From assembly GCA_964465385.1 (NCBI GenBank), contig CAYXIM010000026.1, positions 1 to 20,473 of the forward strand: a DNA stretch of 20,473 nt. The letters run 5' to 3'. The notes beneath the pieces are model-generated. The model saw only the letters and a list, made by a program, of their open reading frames with translations, had not been told where the DNA came from and searched no databases. This document shows, piece after piece, positions 1-7,457 of this stretch. The position numbers were made by a program, and so were the translations under genes. The first letter of the stretch is position 1, and every line of letters begins with the position of its first letter. The stretch comes from JAAYBY01 sp964465385 (lineage in GTDB: Bacteria; Bacillota; Clostridia; Saccharofermentanales; UBA5734).

Positions 1-915
1 CAGACACGTGACCAGCTGCCTGGACAGGCTTTTAAAGACCAGTACCAGGCCTATTTGCAGCGGGTTGAACTGGCCTTGCCTGGCAGCCTGGGCCAGGCCG
101 ATGAGGCCGAGGTCAGCCCCTTGTATGAGGCAGCCCGCTACAGCCTGATGGCTGGTGGCAAACGTATCCGCCCCGTGCTGCTGCTGGCCACAGCTGATCT
201 GTTGGGGGTGGATCAAGAAGAGGCCCTGCCGTTTGCCTTGTCGTTGGAATTGATTCACACCTACTCGTTGATCCACGATGACCTGCCGGCCATGGATGAT
301 GACGACCTGCGGCGGGGTCGGCCCACGGCCCACAAAGCCTATGGTGAAGCCATGGCTATCCTGGCCGGGGATTTTTTGCTCAACCGCGCCTTCGAACTGC
401 TTTTGGCTGCTTTGGACAGCGGCAAGCCCCAACACCTGGCTGCTGCCCGGTTGATTGGACGGGCCAGTGGTGGCTGGGGCATGATTGGCGGTCAGGTCAT
501 GGACCTTGCTTTTGAAGCACAGGCTGTTCAGGTCGACCAGCTGATCCGCATGCACCGCAAAAAAACCGGAGCCCTGCTGGCTGCAGCGGTTGGCGCTGCC
601 GTCCTGCTGGCTGGCGTCAAGGGCACGGATGCCCAGGCCCTGTCAGCTTACGCCCGAGCCATCGGCCTGGCTTTCCAGATTCGTGACGACCTGCTGGATG
701 TGGAGGCGGATGCCCGGCAGTTGGGAAAAACGCCGGCCAAAGACCAGCGGGACGGCAAGACAACCTTTGTGACCCTGCTGGGCCTTGACAAAAGCAAGGC
801 ACGCCTGTTGGATGAGGACCGCCAGGCCCGCCTGGCCCTGACCAGCCTGGGTGACCACTTCGACTGCAGCTTTCTGATCGGCTTGACCGACTTTTTGCTG
901 CAGCGTACCTTTTGA
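1..915 (+). CDS. ispA: Farnesyl diphosphate synthase (geranyltranstransferase), 5' end cut by window
   Basis: Polyprenyl synthetase that condenses IPP with DMAPP/GPP to give farnesyl diphosphate in the cytoplasm. The frame is open from base 1. A TTG at 55 could start it, but the codons before it read as the usual N-terminal helix (FKDQYQAYLQ), so the true start is probably at or left of the window edge. Counting from the TTG, the first Asp-rich motif is DDLPAMDD (residues 75-82). It has the two-residue insertion and the preceding YSLIH seen in bacterial type II FPP synthases such as E. coli IspA. The second Asp-rich motif, DDLLD, is at 211-215, followed by GKTPAKDQRDGKTTF. The C-terminus ends in the family-typical FLIGLTDFLLQR. 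dxs begins 18 bases downstream, so both genes probably share a transcript feeding isoprenoid synthesis. Only the start is uncertain. Confidence 0.95.
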   Translation, partial: QTRDQLPGQAFKDQYQAYLQRVELALPGSLGQADEAEVSPLYEAARYSLMAGGKRIRPVLLLATADLLGVDQEEALPFALSLELIHTYSLIHDDLPAMDDDDLRRGRPTAHKAYGEAMAILAGDFLLNRAFELLLAALDSGKPQHLAAARLIGRASGGWGMIGGQVMDLAFEAQAVQVDQLIRMHRKKTGALLAAAVGAAVLLAGVKGTDAQALSAYARAIGLAFQIRDDLLDVEADARQLGKTPAKDQRDGKTTFVTLLGLDKSKARLLDEDRQARLALTSLGDHFDCSFLIGLTDFLLQRTF

Positions 916-933
916 CTCACGGGTTATATCACC

Positions 934-2868
934 ATGACGCCATTGCTTGACCACATACAAGAACCGGAAGCTGTCAAAGCGCTGTCAGCAGAGGAACTCG
1001 AACAACTGGCCGGTGAAATCAGGGCGGAAATCATCAACACGGTTTCCAAGAACGGCGGCCACCTGGCCTCCAACCTGGGCCTGGTTGAACTGACCCTGGC
1101 CCTGCTGGTGGTCTTCGAATTCCCGCGGGATAAGGTGGTTTTTGATGTGGGCCACCAGACCTACGCCTGGAAACTGTTGACGGGACGCAAGGCGCGCTTT
1201 TGCAGCCTGCGCCAGCAGGGGGGGCTTTCTGGTTTTCCCAAACGAACCGAAAGCGTCTATGACTGCTTTAACACCGGCCACAGCAGCACCAGCATTTCCG
1301 CAGCTGTTGGGCTCAGCCGGGCCATGGCCCGCAGCAACCGGGACGGCCACGCCATCGCTGTGATCGGGGACGGGGCCCTGACCGGCGGTATGGCTTTCGA
1401 GGCCCTCAACGATGCCGGCCAATCCAAGGAAAACCTGATCGTCATCCTCAACGACAACCAGATGTCCATCGGCCGCAATGTGGGCGGCCTGTCACGACAC
1501 TTGGAAAACCTGCGCTTATCGACCTCCTACTTGCATCTGCGTACCCGCTTGGAGCACATGCTGGATCGCATACCGATTATAGGACGTCCTATCCTCCTGT
1601 TGACACAACGGATCAAGCAGTTGGCTAAAATGCTGGTCAAACGACAGGGTATCTTTTTTGAACAGCTGGGCTTTCGTTATTACGGGCCTGTCGACGGCCA
1701 CGACCTGCCCCAGCTGATCCACCACCTGAAAGCCATTGGCGGCCTCAGGGGCCCGGTCTTGTTTCATGTGCTGACCCAGAAAGGCAAAGGGTATTCCTTT
1801 GCAGAAAGCTCGCCGGACCTCTACCACGGGGTGGCACCCTTTGTTGTTGAAAACGGCGTTGGCTTTGAGCTGGACCTCAACCAGCGGCAGGCAGCTGCTT
1901 CTTTTTCGGCAGTTTTTGGGGAGCAGATGGTCAGCCTGGCCCGCCACAACCCGGCCCTGTGCGCCATCTCTGCGGCCATGACCAGCGGCACCGGTTTGTC
2001 TGGTTTCCAGCAGGCCTATCCACACCGCTTTTTTGATGTGGGCATCGCTGAACAGCACGCCATGACCTTTGCTGCCGGCCTGGCCGCTGGCGGCCTTCGC
2101 CCGGTGGTTGCCCTCTACTCCACGTTCTTGCAACGGGCTTACGACCAGCTGCTCCACGACATCTGCCTGCAGCAGCTGCCTGTTGTCGTGGCCATTGACC
2201 GGGCCGGCATTGTCGGTGAAGACGGGGAGACCCATCAGGGCCTGTATGACCTGAGCCTGCTCTTGCCCCTGCCCAACTTGGAGGTGTTCAGCCCGTCCGA
2301 TTACCAGAGCCTGCGACGGCTGTTAACATACGCCTGCCAGGCCCAGGGACCTGTGGCCATCCGTTATCCCCGGGGCACATCCTGGCGGGCTGAGGAAGGA
2401 CCACCCCAGACCCTTGGCGATGATTTCTCGGATGTGCACCGCATCAAGACCGTCCGTCAGGGCAGCCAGATCACCTTGGCCGCCCTGGGCCCCTTGGTGG
2501 GACCTGCGCTGGAGGCGGCTCGCTGCCTGGCCAAAGCAGGTATCGATGCGGAGGTGTTGTCGATCACGTGTGCCAAGCCCTTGGACCTGGACACCCTGAC
2601 TGCCTCCTGTGCCCGCACAGGACACCTGGTGTTTTTGGAGGAAGCCCTGATCACCGGCGGACTGGGTCAACTGGCCGCCTCACAGCTGCTTCAAGCCGTG
2701 CCCGGCCTTCACGTTCGCCTGCTGGGCGTCGAAACAGGCTACCTGCCCCAGGGCAAACGCCAGCAACTGCTGAAGCAATGCGGCCTGGATGCGCCATCCA
2801 TCTGCCGGTCGGCACAGGCGCTGCTGGGCCACGCTTCAGGGTGCAGCCCGGCTGATGATCCGGTATAA
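934..2868 (+). CDS. dxs: 1-deoxy-D-xylulose-5-phosphate synthase
   Basis: Thiamine-diphosphate enzyme that joins pyruvate and glyceraldehyde 3-phosphate to DXP, the first step of the MEP isoprenoid pathway. The 644 residues are near the usual 620-640. Visible motifs are GGHLASNLG (His43), DVGHQTY (His74), the ThDP/Mg motif GDGALTGG (about 145-152) with NDNQ (about 173), YYGPVDGHD, the catalytic Glu in GIAEQHAMTF (Glu373), GEDGETHQG and the transketolase C-domain motif RYPRGTS. The ALH histidine that commonly follows the VELT helix is Leu here (ALLVV, about residue 58). The start is the first ATG after ispA and agrees with the family N-terminus, but no good Shine-Dalgarno precedes it, so translation may depend on coupling from ispA. 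The stop TAA shares its final A with an out-of-place ATG ahead of nadK. Confidence 0.97.
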   Translation: MTPLLDHIQEPEAVKALSAEELEQLAGEIRAEIINTVSKNGGHLASNLGLVELTLALLVVFEFPRDKVVFDVGHQTYAWKLLTGRKARFCSLRQQGGLSGFPKRTESVYDCFNTGHSSTSISAAVGLSRAMARSNRDGHAIAVIGDGALTGGMAFEALNDAGQSKENLIVILNDNQMSIGRNVGGLSRHLENLRLSTSYLHLRTRLEHMLDRIPIIGRPILLLTQRIKQLAKMLVKRQGIFFEQLGFRYYGPVDGHDLPQLIHHLKAIGGLRGPVLFHVLTQKGKGYSFAESSPDLYHGVAPFVVENGVGFELDLNQRQAAASFSAVFGEQMVSLARHNPALCAISAAMTSGTGLSGFQQAYPHRFFDVGIAEQHAMTFAAGLAAGGLRPVVALYSTFLQRAYDQLLHDICLQQLPVVVAIDRAGIVGEDGETHQGLYDLSLLLPLPNLEVFSPSDYQSLRRLLTYACQAQGPVAIRYPRGTSWRAEEGPPQTLGDDFSDVHRIKTVRQGSQITLAALGPLVGPALEAARCLAKAGIDAEVLSITCAKPLDLDTLTASCARTGHLVFLEEALITGGLGQLAASQLLQAVPGLHVRLLGVETGYLPQGKRQQLLKQCGLDAPSICRSAQALLGHASGCSPADDPV

Positions 2869-2891
2869 TGGTGCACAACAGGAGGCCTTCT

Positions 2892-3770
2892 ATGCGCATC
2901 GGTCTTTATGCCAATCCTGACAAAGATCCCGGCTTTGCCATGACACGACGGGTGGCCGCAAGGCTCCAGGAGCTCAAGGCACTTGCGGTCATCGGTTCTG
3001 ACCACACGGGCCTGGACCAGGCCCACATAGCCGGAGTTGAACACGCCCCCTACCAGACGTGTGATTGCATCATCAGCCTGGGCGGGGATGGGACTTTTTT
3101 GTCTGCAGCCCACCTGCCCCAGGTGGCACACATCCCCCTGATTGGCGTCAACCTGGGCAGCGTGGGTTTTTTACCGGAGATCGAACCTGAACACCTCCGA
3201 GAGGCCCTGGCTCAGCTGGTGGCTGGCGACTGGACCTTGGAAGAGCGCATGATGCTGTCGATCGATTGCAGGGATGCCCAAGACCAGCCCATCGGCGGTG
3301 GTTTCGCCCTCAACGATGCTGTGGTGTCCCGGGGCGGCCACGCCAGCATTGTCACCTTGGAACTGACCATCAACGACACCACGGTCGACCGGATTCCCGG
3401 AGATGGGCTGATCGTGTCCACACCCACCGGATCCACCGCTTATTCCTTGTCTTCGGGGGGTCCCATCATCCACCCCGAGCTCATGCTTTTCCTGATCACG
3501 CCCATCTGTCCCCACACCCTGCACAACCGCAGCTACATCGCCTCGCCAGACAGCCAGATCACCATCCGCTTGTGTGCCTACCCGCATCAGGCGGTCCTGT
3601 CTATGGACGGTCGCCAGGATATCCCGCTGCAAAGCGGCAGCCGGGTCATCATCCGGCAGGCGCAGCGGCGGCTCAAGGTCATCCGCCTGGGACCGGACCA
3701 CTTCTATGCCAGCCTGCCACACAAAATCCACGCCAGAGGGAGGACCTTGTATGAAACCGACCAAAAGTGA
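2892..3770 (+). CDS. nadK: NAD kinase (ATP-NAD kinase)
   Basis: Phosphorylates NAD to NADP. 292 residues, normal for bacterial NadK. The hallmark GGDGTF is at residues 64-69, followed by GVNLGSVGFL, the NAD-binding NDAV at 141-144, and TPTGSTAY at 177-184 leading into SSGGPIIHPE. An earlier ATG at 2868 overlaps the dxs stop. The start chosen here is 2892 because a perfect AGGAGG (2880-2885) sits 6 bases before it and MRIGLYANPDK is a typical NadK beginning. The last 20 bases overlap the argR start. In many Firmicutes tlyA (an rRNA 2'-O-methyltransferase) lies between dxs and nadK; here only 23 bases separate the two genes. Confidence 0.96.
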   Translation: MRIGLYANPDKDPGFAMTRRVAARLQELKALAVIGSDHTGLDQAHIAGVEHAPYQTCDCIISLGGDGTFLSAAHLPQVAHIPLIGVNLGSVGFLPEIEPEHLREALAQLVAGDWTLEERMMLSIDCRDAQDQPIGGGFALNDAVVSRGGHASIVTLELTINDTTVDRIPGDGLIVSTPTGSTAYSLSSGGPIIHPELMLFLITPICPHTLHNRSYIASPDSQITIRLCAYPHQAVLSMDGRQDIPLQSGSRVIIRQAQRRLKVIRLGPDHFYASLPHKIHARGRTLYETDQK

Positions 3771-4227
3771 ACGCCAGGCCAAATTGCTTGAAATCATTCG
3801 TGATGCTTCTGTGGCAACCCAGGAGGAGCTGGCCACGTTGATGCTGGCAGCGGGGATGGAAGTCACCCAGGCAACGGTTTCCAGAGACATCAAGGACCTG
3901 GGCATCATCAAGGTGACCACCTCAACCGGCGCCCAGAAATACGTCCCCATGGAACGCAGCGGTGAGACCACATCGGTCCGCCTGTTGAAGGTCTTTTCAG
4001 AGGCCGTTGTGTCGGTCAACGTGGCCATGAACCTGGTCATTCTCAAAACGCTGCCTGGCATGGCCCAGGCCGGTGCGTCAGCTTTAGACTCCATGCGGCT
4101 GCCTGAAGTGGCTGGTTGCATTGCTGGTGATGACACCATCTTTGTGGCCGCCCGGACCCTGGAACAAGCCAAGCAGCTGGGTGTTTTTCTGAGCCGCATG
4201 GCCCACCAATCTGACCGGATCGTGTAA
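3751..4227 (+). CDS. argR: Arginine repressor ArgR/AhrC
   Basis: Hexameric arginine-responsive transcription factor that binds ARG boxes and controls arginine synthesis and breakdown. 158 residues, slightly longer than the usual 150. The N-terminal winged helix-turn-helix carries TQEELATLM and the recognition helix TQATVSRDIKDLG (about 39-51). The C-terminal oligomerisation/arginine-binding domain carries LPGMAQAGASALD and GCIAGDDTIFVA (about 122-133). The start is the ATG at 3751, with GGGAGG 7 bases upstream (3738-3743). It lies inside the end of nadK with a 20-base overlap, so translation is probably coupled. The frame stays open upstream to 3574, but that part has no homology-like content. 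The nadK-argR-recN order is a standard Firmicutes arrangement. Confidence 0.96.
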   Translation: MKPTKSERQAKLLEIIRDASVATQEELATLMLAAGMEVTQATVSRDIKDLGIIKVTTSTGAQKYVPMERSGETTSVRLLKVFSEAVVSVNVAMNLVILKTLPGMAQAGASALDSMRLPEVAGCIAGDDTIFVAARTLEQAKQLGVFLSRMAHQSDRIV

Positions 4228-4241
4228 AGACAGGAGCTGCC

Positions 4242-5957
4242 ATGCTGGTCCATTTAGACATCCGCAATTTTGCGCTGATTGAAAAGCTGACGGTGGAGCC
4301 GGGCTCAGGCCTGTTGATCCTGACCGGAGAAACCGGAGCGGGCAAATCCATCCTTATCGATGCCATTGGGTCGCTTTCCGGCAAGCGTTTGTCCAAAGAC
4401 CTGATCCGCCATGGCGCCAAGGCAGCCGAGGTTGAAGCCCTTTTTCAGGTGCCTCTGGCCCTGATACCTCAGGCAGAGCGCAACCTTTTTTCAGAAACAG
4501 ATCTGCAAGGAGACCAGGTTTCGGTTGTCTTGTCCCGTGAAATCAACCAGTCGGGCCGTTCGGTCTGCCGCATCAATGGCCGGATGGCCACCATGGGCAG
4601 CTTGCAAGACCTGGCCCGTGTGCTTTTTGACATCCACGGCCAACACGACCAGCAGGCCATTTTCCAAGAAAACAGCCACTTGTCTTTTTTAGACCGCTAC
4701 GGTGGCCAGGCGGTTGCTGCGGCCAAGGTCCGCTACAAAGATGCCTTGGACCGTTTAAGCGCCTGCCTTGCTGAGCTGAAAACCCTGGGCAGTGACCCCG
4801 GTGAACGGGCCCGGCGCTTGGACCTGCTTGCCTTTCAAATCCATGAAATCGAAGGAGCCGGCCTGGTTGCAGATGAGGACAAGCACCTGCTTGAACAGCA
4901 AAAGCTGCTGACCCATGCTGAGAAGATCAAGGCGGCCTTGACCGAAGCCTATGAGCGGCTGACAGGAGATGAGCCTGGGGATGTCCTGTATGAACTGGGC
5001 GACCTGCAGGCCCTGTTGTCGGACGTGTCTGCCCATGCCGAGCCGATCCAGCAGGTGTCGCAAACCCTCCTGGATGTGCAAGACCAGCTGCAGACAGCCG
5101 TCGGCCAGCTGCGTTATTTTCACGACCGCCTGGAGGCCGACCCAGAAGAGCTGGACCGGATCAATGAACGGCTGGATGTCTTGTACCGCTTGAAGAAAAA
5201 ATATGGCGGTTCCCTGCAGGCGGTGGCCGCCTTCCTGGACCAGGCCAAGCGGGAGCACGCGGCCATCACCGACGGTGAGGCACGTTATGAAGCCCTGCAG
5301 GTGGAAAAAGAAAAACGGCGCCAACAGCTGCTGCAAGCGGCTGATGCATTGACGGCCTCCCGCCGGGAAGCAGCTGGCTACATGGAGGCTGCCATCAGCC
5401 GGGAGTTGGCCGACCTGGGCCTTAAAGACGGCCGCTTTGCTGTCTCCTTCAAGCCGTTTCAACCCGCGGGAGACCGCTTTTCGCCAGAAGGCAGCGACCG
5501 TGTGGCCTTTGCCTGGTCGGTGAACCCCGGTGAGCCGTTGAAACCGTTGGCCCAGATTGCCTCCGGAGGAGAAGCCTCCCGGATCATGCTGGCCATCAAG
5601 ACCAGTTTGACTGATGTGGACCCCATCCCGGTCTTGATCTTCGATGAAATCGACACGGGTATCAGCGGCGCCACCGCCGCCAAGGTCGGGGAAAAACTCA
5701 TGCAGCTGGCGGACCGACGTCAGGTTTTCTGCATCACCCACATGGCCCAGATTGCCTCCATGGCCGATGAGCACTGGCTGATTGAAAAAGAGGTCCGGTC
5801 GGGCCGGACGCGGACCGGGCTGACCCGGCTTTCTGAAGATGGGCGGTCTCGCGAACTGGCTCGCCTTTTGTCGGGTGGGGTAGGGGATCAGACAGCTCGA
5901 AGCCTGGCCGGCCAGCTGAGAGATCAGGCGGAGGCGGTCAGGAAGCGCATCAGGTGA
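4242..5957 (+). CDS. recN: DNA repair protein RecN
   Basis: SMC-like ATPase that acts early in double-strand break repair. 571 residues, close to the usual 550-570. The N-terminal half has Walker A GETGAGKS at residues 29-36 after the conserved opening IRNFALIEKL. HGQHDQQAIF and a long alpha-helical/coiled-coil middle (about 150-370) follow. The C-terminal half has the ABC signature ASGGEASR at 440-447, Walker B with FDEIDTGISG (Asp468/Glu469) and the His switch ITHMAQIASMAD. The ATG start has CAGGAG at about 8 bases, 14 bases after argR. Its last 34 bases overlap the end of the convergent pseudouridine synthase gene. Confidence 0.97.
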   Translation: MLVHLDIRNFALIEKLTVEPGSGLLILTGETGAGKSILIDAIGSLSGKRLSKDLIRHGAKAAEVEALFQVPLALIPQAERNLFSETDLQGDQVSVVLSREINQSGRSVCRINGRMATMGSLQDLARVLFDIHGQHDQQAIFQENSHLSFLDRYGGQAVAAAKVRYKDALDRLSACLAELKTLGSDPGERARRLDLLAFQIHEIEGAGLVADEDKHLLEQQKLLTHAEKIKAALTEAYERLTGDEPGDVLYELGDLQALLSDVSAHAEPIQQVSQTLLDVQDQLQTAVGQLRYFHDRLEADPEELDRINERLDVLYRLKKKYGGSLQAVAAFLDQAKREHAAITDGEARYEALQVEKEKRRQQLLQAADALTASRREAAGYMEAAISRELADLGLKDGRFAVSFKPFQPAGDRFSPEGSDRVAFAWSVNPGEPLKPLAQIASGGEASRIMLAIKTSLTDVDPIPVLIFDEIDTGISGATAAKVGEKLMQLADRRQVFCITHMAQIASMADEHWLIEKEVRSGRTRTGLTRLSEDGRSRELARLLSGGVGDQTARSLAGQLRDQAEAVRKRIR

Positions 5958-6817
5958 GCCGCTTTCAAAACGGCTTTAAAATCATCGGGCAGGGGTGCTG
6001 AACAGGTCATTTCTTCCAGACGCTGGGGATGAACAAAGGTCAGGCGGTCGGCGTGCAGCATTTGGCGGCCGGCCAGCTGGTCGATGGGCCGCGGCGCTTG
6101 CGCTGTGTACAGGCTTTCTCCAACCAGGGGGCAGCCGCAAACCTGGGCATGCAGCCTGATCTGGTGGGTGCGCCCTGTCAGGAGCTCAAAGCGGACCAGG
6201 GAAAGGCCCAGCTCGTTATTGTTGCCCAGAAGCTGCCAGCGGGTTTTGGCCGGGGCCCCGCAAGGGTGTATGCGCCGCTTGATCAGGCTTTGCGGGTCTC
6301 GGCAAATGGGCGCGCTGATTAAGCCGCTCGGGGCCGGTAAGCTGCCGTGGACGATGGCCAGGTAGCTTTTGCGCTGGGGGCGGGTGGTCACCACATGGTG
6401 GGCGTGGCCGTTAAGCCCAATTAAAACGAGGCCCGAGGTATCCCGGTCCAGGCGGTTGATGGGGTGCAGGGGTTGATCGGACAAGAGACTGGTCACGGCC
6501 AGCTCGCCGTGCCGGGACGGGTGGGTCAACAGGCCGGCTGGTTTTGAAACAGCCAGCAACCAGCGGTCCTGGTAACGGATGTCCAGGCCTTGACCCGCCA
6601 CCAGGGGAGACAGCTCCGGCTGAGTGGCCAGACGGGCCACCAGGACATCTTGTGCCTTGACCGGATCGATCATCCGATGGGGGCTGCCGTTACACAGCAA
6701 CTCGCCGTAAAGGCGTATTTTTTTGGCCAAAAAACGCGACATGCCCGCTTGCGCGACCAGCACATCGACGGCCCGGCGGCCTTCATGGGTGGCTGAGACC
6801 CGTACGGTTAGTTCCAT
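5924..6817 (-). CDS. RluA-family RNA pseudouridine synthase
   Basis: Predicted to isomerise uridine to pseudouridine in rRNA or tRNA; the exact target cannot be read from sequence. 297 residues. The N-terminal segment (about 1-65) resembles an S4 RNA-binding domain (SRFLAKKIRLYGELLCNG). The catalytic domain has SKPAGLLTHPS (about 91-101), the catalytic loop NRLDRDTSGL with Asp124, and LTGRTHQIRLHAQ. The loop normally begins with His (HRLD); here it is Asn121. The ATG at 6815-6817 has an AGGTGA about 9 bases upstream on the minus strand. The gene faces recN tail to tail with a 34-base overlap, and its start faces the hydC promoter region. It is a paralogue of rluD at 15777-16673, and the two are only distantly similar. 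Confidence 0.9.
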   Translation of the reverse strand: MELTVRVSATHEGRRAVDVLVAQAGMSRFLAKKIRLYGELLCNGSPHRMIDPVKAQDVLVARLATQPELSPLVAGQGLDIRYQDRWLLAVSKPAGLLTHPSRHGELAVTSLLSDQPLHPINRLDRDTSGLVLIGLNGHAHHVVTTRPQRKSYLAIVHGSLPAPSGLISAPICRDPQSLIKRRIHPCGAPAKTRWQLLGNNNELGLSLVRFELLTGRTHQIRLHAQVCGCPLVGESLYTAQAPRPIDQLAGRQMLHADRLTFVHPQRLEEMTCSAPLPDDFKAVLKAAHLMRFLTASA

Positions 6818-6848
6818 GACCTTGCTTCACCTGCCTCGAAATGACCTT

Positions 6849-6854
6849 ATTATA
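6849..6854 (-). promoter_or_regulatory. Candidate -10 box of the minus-strand pseudouridine synthase gene
   Basis: Read on the minus strand this is a perfect TATAAT, about 31 bases before the ATG at 6817. No good -35 hexamer is found 16-18 bases further upstream (the best reads TGCAGA), so the call rests on the -10 box and its position. Confidence 0.4.
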
Positions 6855-6908
6855 GCGGATGACCGGATTATCTGCACGAAACGGGTTTTTTTTTTGCGAA
6901 AACGTGAA

Positions 6909-6937
6909 TTGTCAGGTCACATGATCAATGGTAATGT
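6909..6937 (+). promoter_or_regulatory. Candidate sigma-A promoter of hydCBA
   Basis: A -35 box TTGTCA (6909-6914) and a -10-like TAATGT (6932-6937) are separated by 17 bases. Transcription from it would start near 6944, just in front of the hydC ribosome binding site GGGAGGTGA (6946-6954), giving a very short leader. The -35 is a good match and the -10 a moderate one. An imperfect inverted repeat ATTGTCA / TGATCAAT (6908-6914 and 6922-6929) overlaps the -35 box and could be an operator. Confidence 0.4.
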
Positions 6938-6962
6938 TAGCTATCGGGAGGTGAGTCTCAAG

Positions 6963-7454
6963 ATGGCTACGATAACGAAACTGACTCAAGAAGAAAAAAT
7001 GATCAAGCTTGGCGAGGTCATCGACAAATACCGCGGACAGGGACGAAAAGCCCTCATGCAGCTTCTGCAGGAAGCTCAGGCGGTTTACGGCTATTTGCCG
7101 CTCGAGGTCCAACGCCTGGTCGCTGATGCACTGGACTTGTCCGTTGCTGAAGTTTACGGTGTGATTACCTTTTATTCCTTCTTCTCGTTAACCCCCAAAG
7201 GGGACTACCAGATCAGCGTGTGCATGGGCACAGCCTGTTATGTCAAAGGCGCCCAGGCGGTGCTGGACCAGGTGTCAGCAGAACTGGGCATTGAAACCGG
7301 AGAATGCACGCCTGATGGCAAGTTTTCCATCCATGCCTGCCGGTGCGTGGGCGCTTGCGGCCTGGCCCCTGTTATGATGATCAACGAAAACGTTTACGGT
7401 AACCTCTCGCCGGATGATGTGCCGGGCATTCTGGCAAGCTACAAGGAGGAGTAA
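6963..7454 (+). CDS. hydC: [FeFe]-hydrogenase subunit HydC (NuoE-like, thioredoxin-fold 2Fe-2S protein)
   Basis: Smallest subunit of a trimeric NAD-linked hydrogenase; it carries a [2Fe-2S] cluster and passes electrons to or from the NuoF-like subunit. 163 residues, typical for NuoE. Cluster ligands are Cys87 and Cys92 (CMGTAC) and Cys128 and Cys132 (CVGACGLAP). The helical N-terminus (residues 10-60) with the LPLEVQRLVADAL segment and ITFYSFF are NuoE hallmarks. The start is the ATG at 6963, set by GGGAGGTGA 8 bases upstream. The frame is open further left (another ATG at 6921 and beyond), but those have no ribosome binding site. It is the first gene of hydC-hydB-hydA. Confidence 0.93.
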   Translation: MATITKLTQEEKMIKLGEVIDKYRGQGRKALMQLLQEAQAVYGYLPLEVQRLVADALDLSVAEVYGVITFYSFFSLTPKGDYQISVCMGTACYVKGAQAVLDQVSAELGIETGECTPDGKFSIHACRCVGACGLAPVMMINENVYGNLSPDDVPGILASYKEE

Positions 7455-7457
7455 TTC

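Noticed and set aside
3171..4253. 360-residue minus-strand frame opposite nadK/argR
   Set aside because: It spans two well-supported genes on the other strand and shows only complement-type composition.
4755..5774. 339-residue minus-strand frame opposite recN
   Set aside because: The plus strand encodes intact RecN with all ATPase motifs; this frame has no recognisable domain.
5957..5978. Short hairpin AGCCG / CGGCT followed by TTAAAA as a recN terminator
   Set aside because: The stem is only 5 bp with a 9-base loop, the tail is weak, and it lies inside the coding end of the convergent gene.
6885..6895. Run of about ten T residues as a terminator
   Set aside because: No GC-rich hairpin lies before it on the plus strand; it is probably just an AT-rich intergenic tract upstream of the hydC promoter.
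6723..6962. Long upstream extension of hydC
   Set aside because: The frame is open to 6723, but the added residues do not resemble NuoE proteins, overlap the start of the minus-strand gene and have no ribosome binding site.
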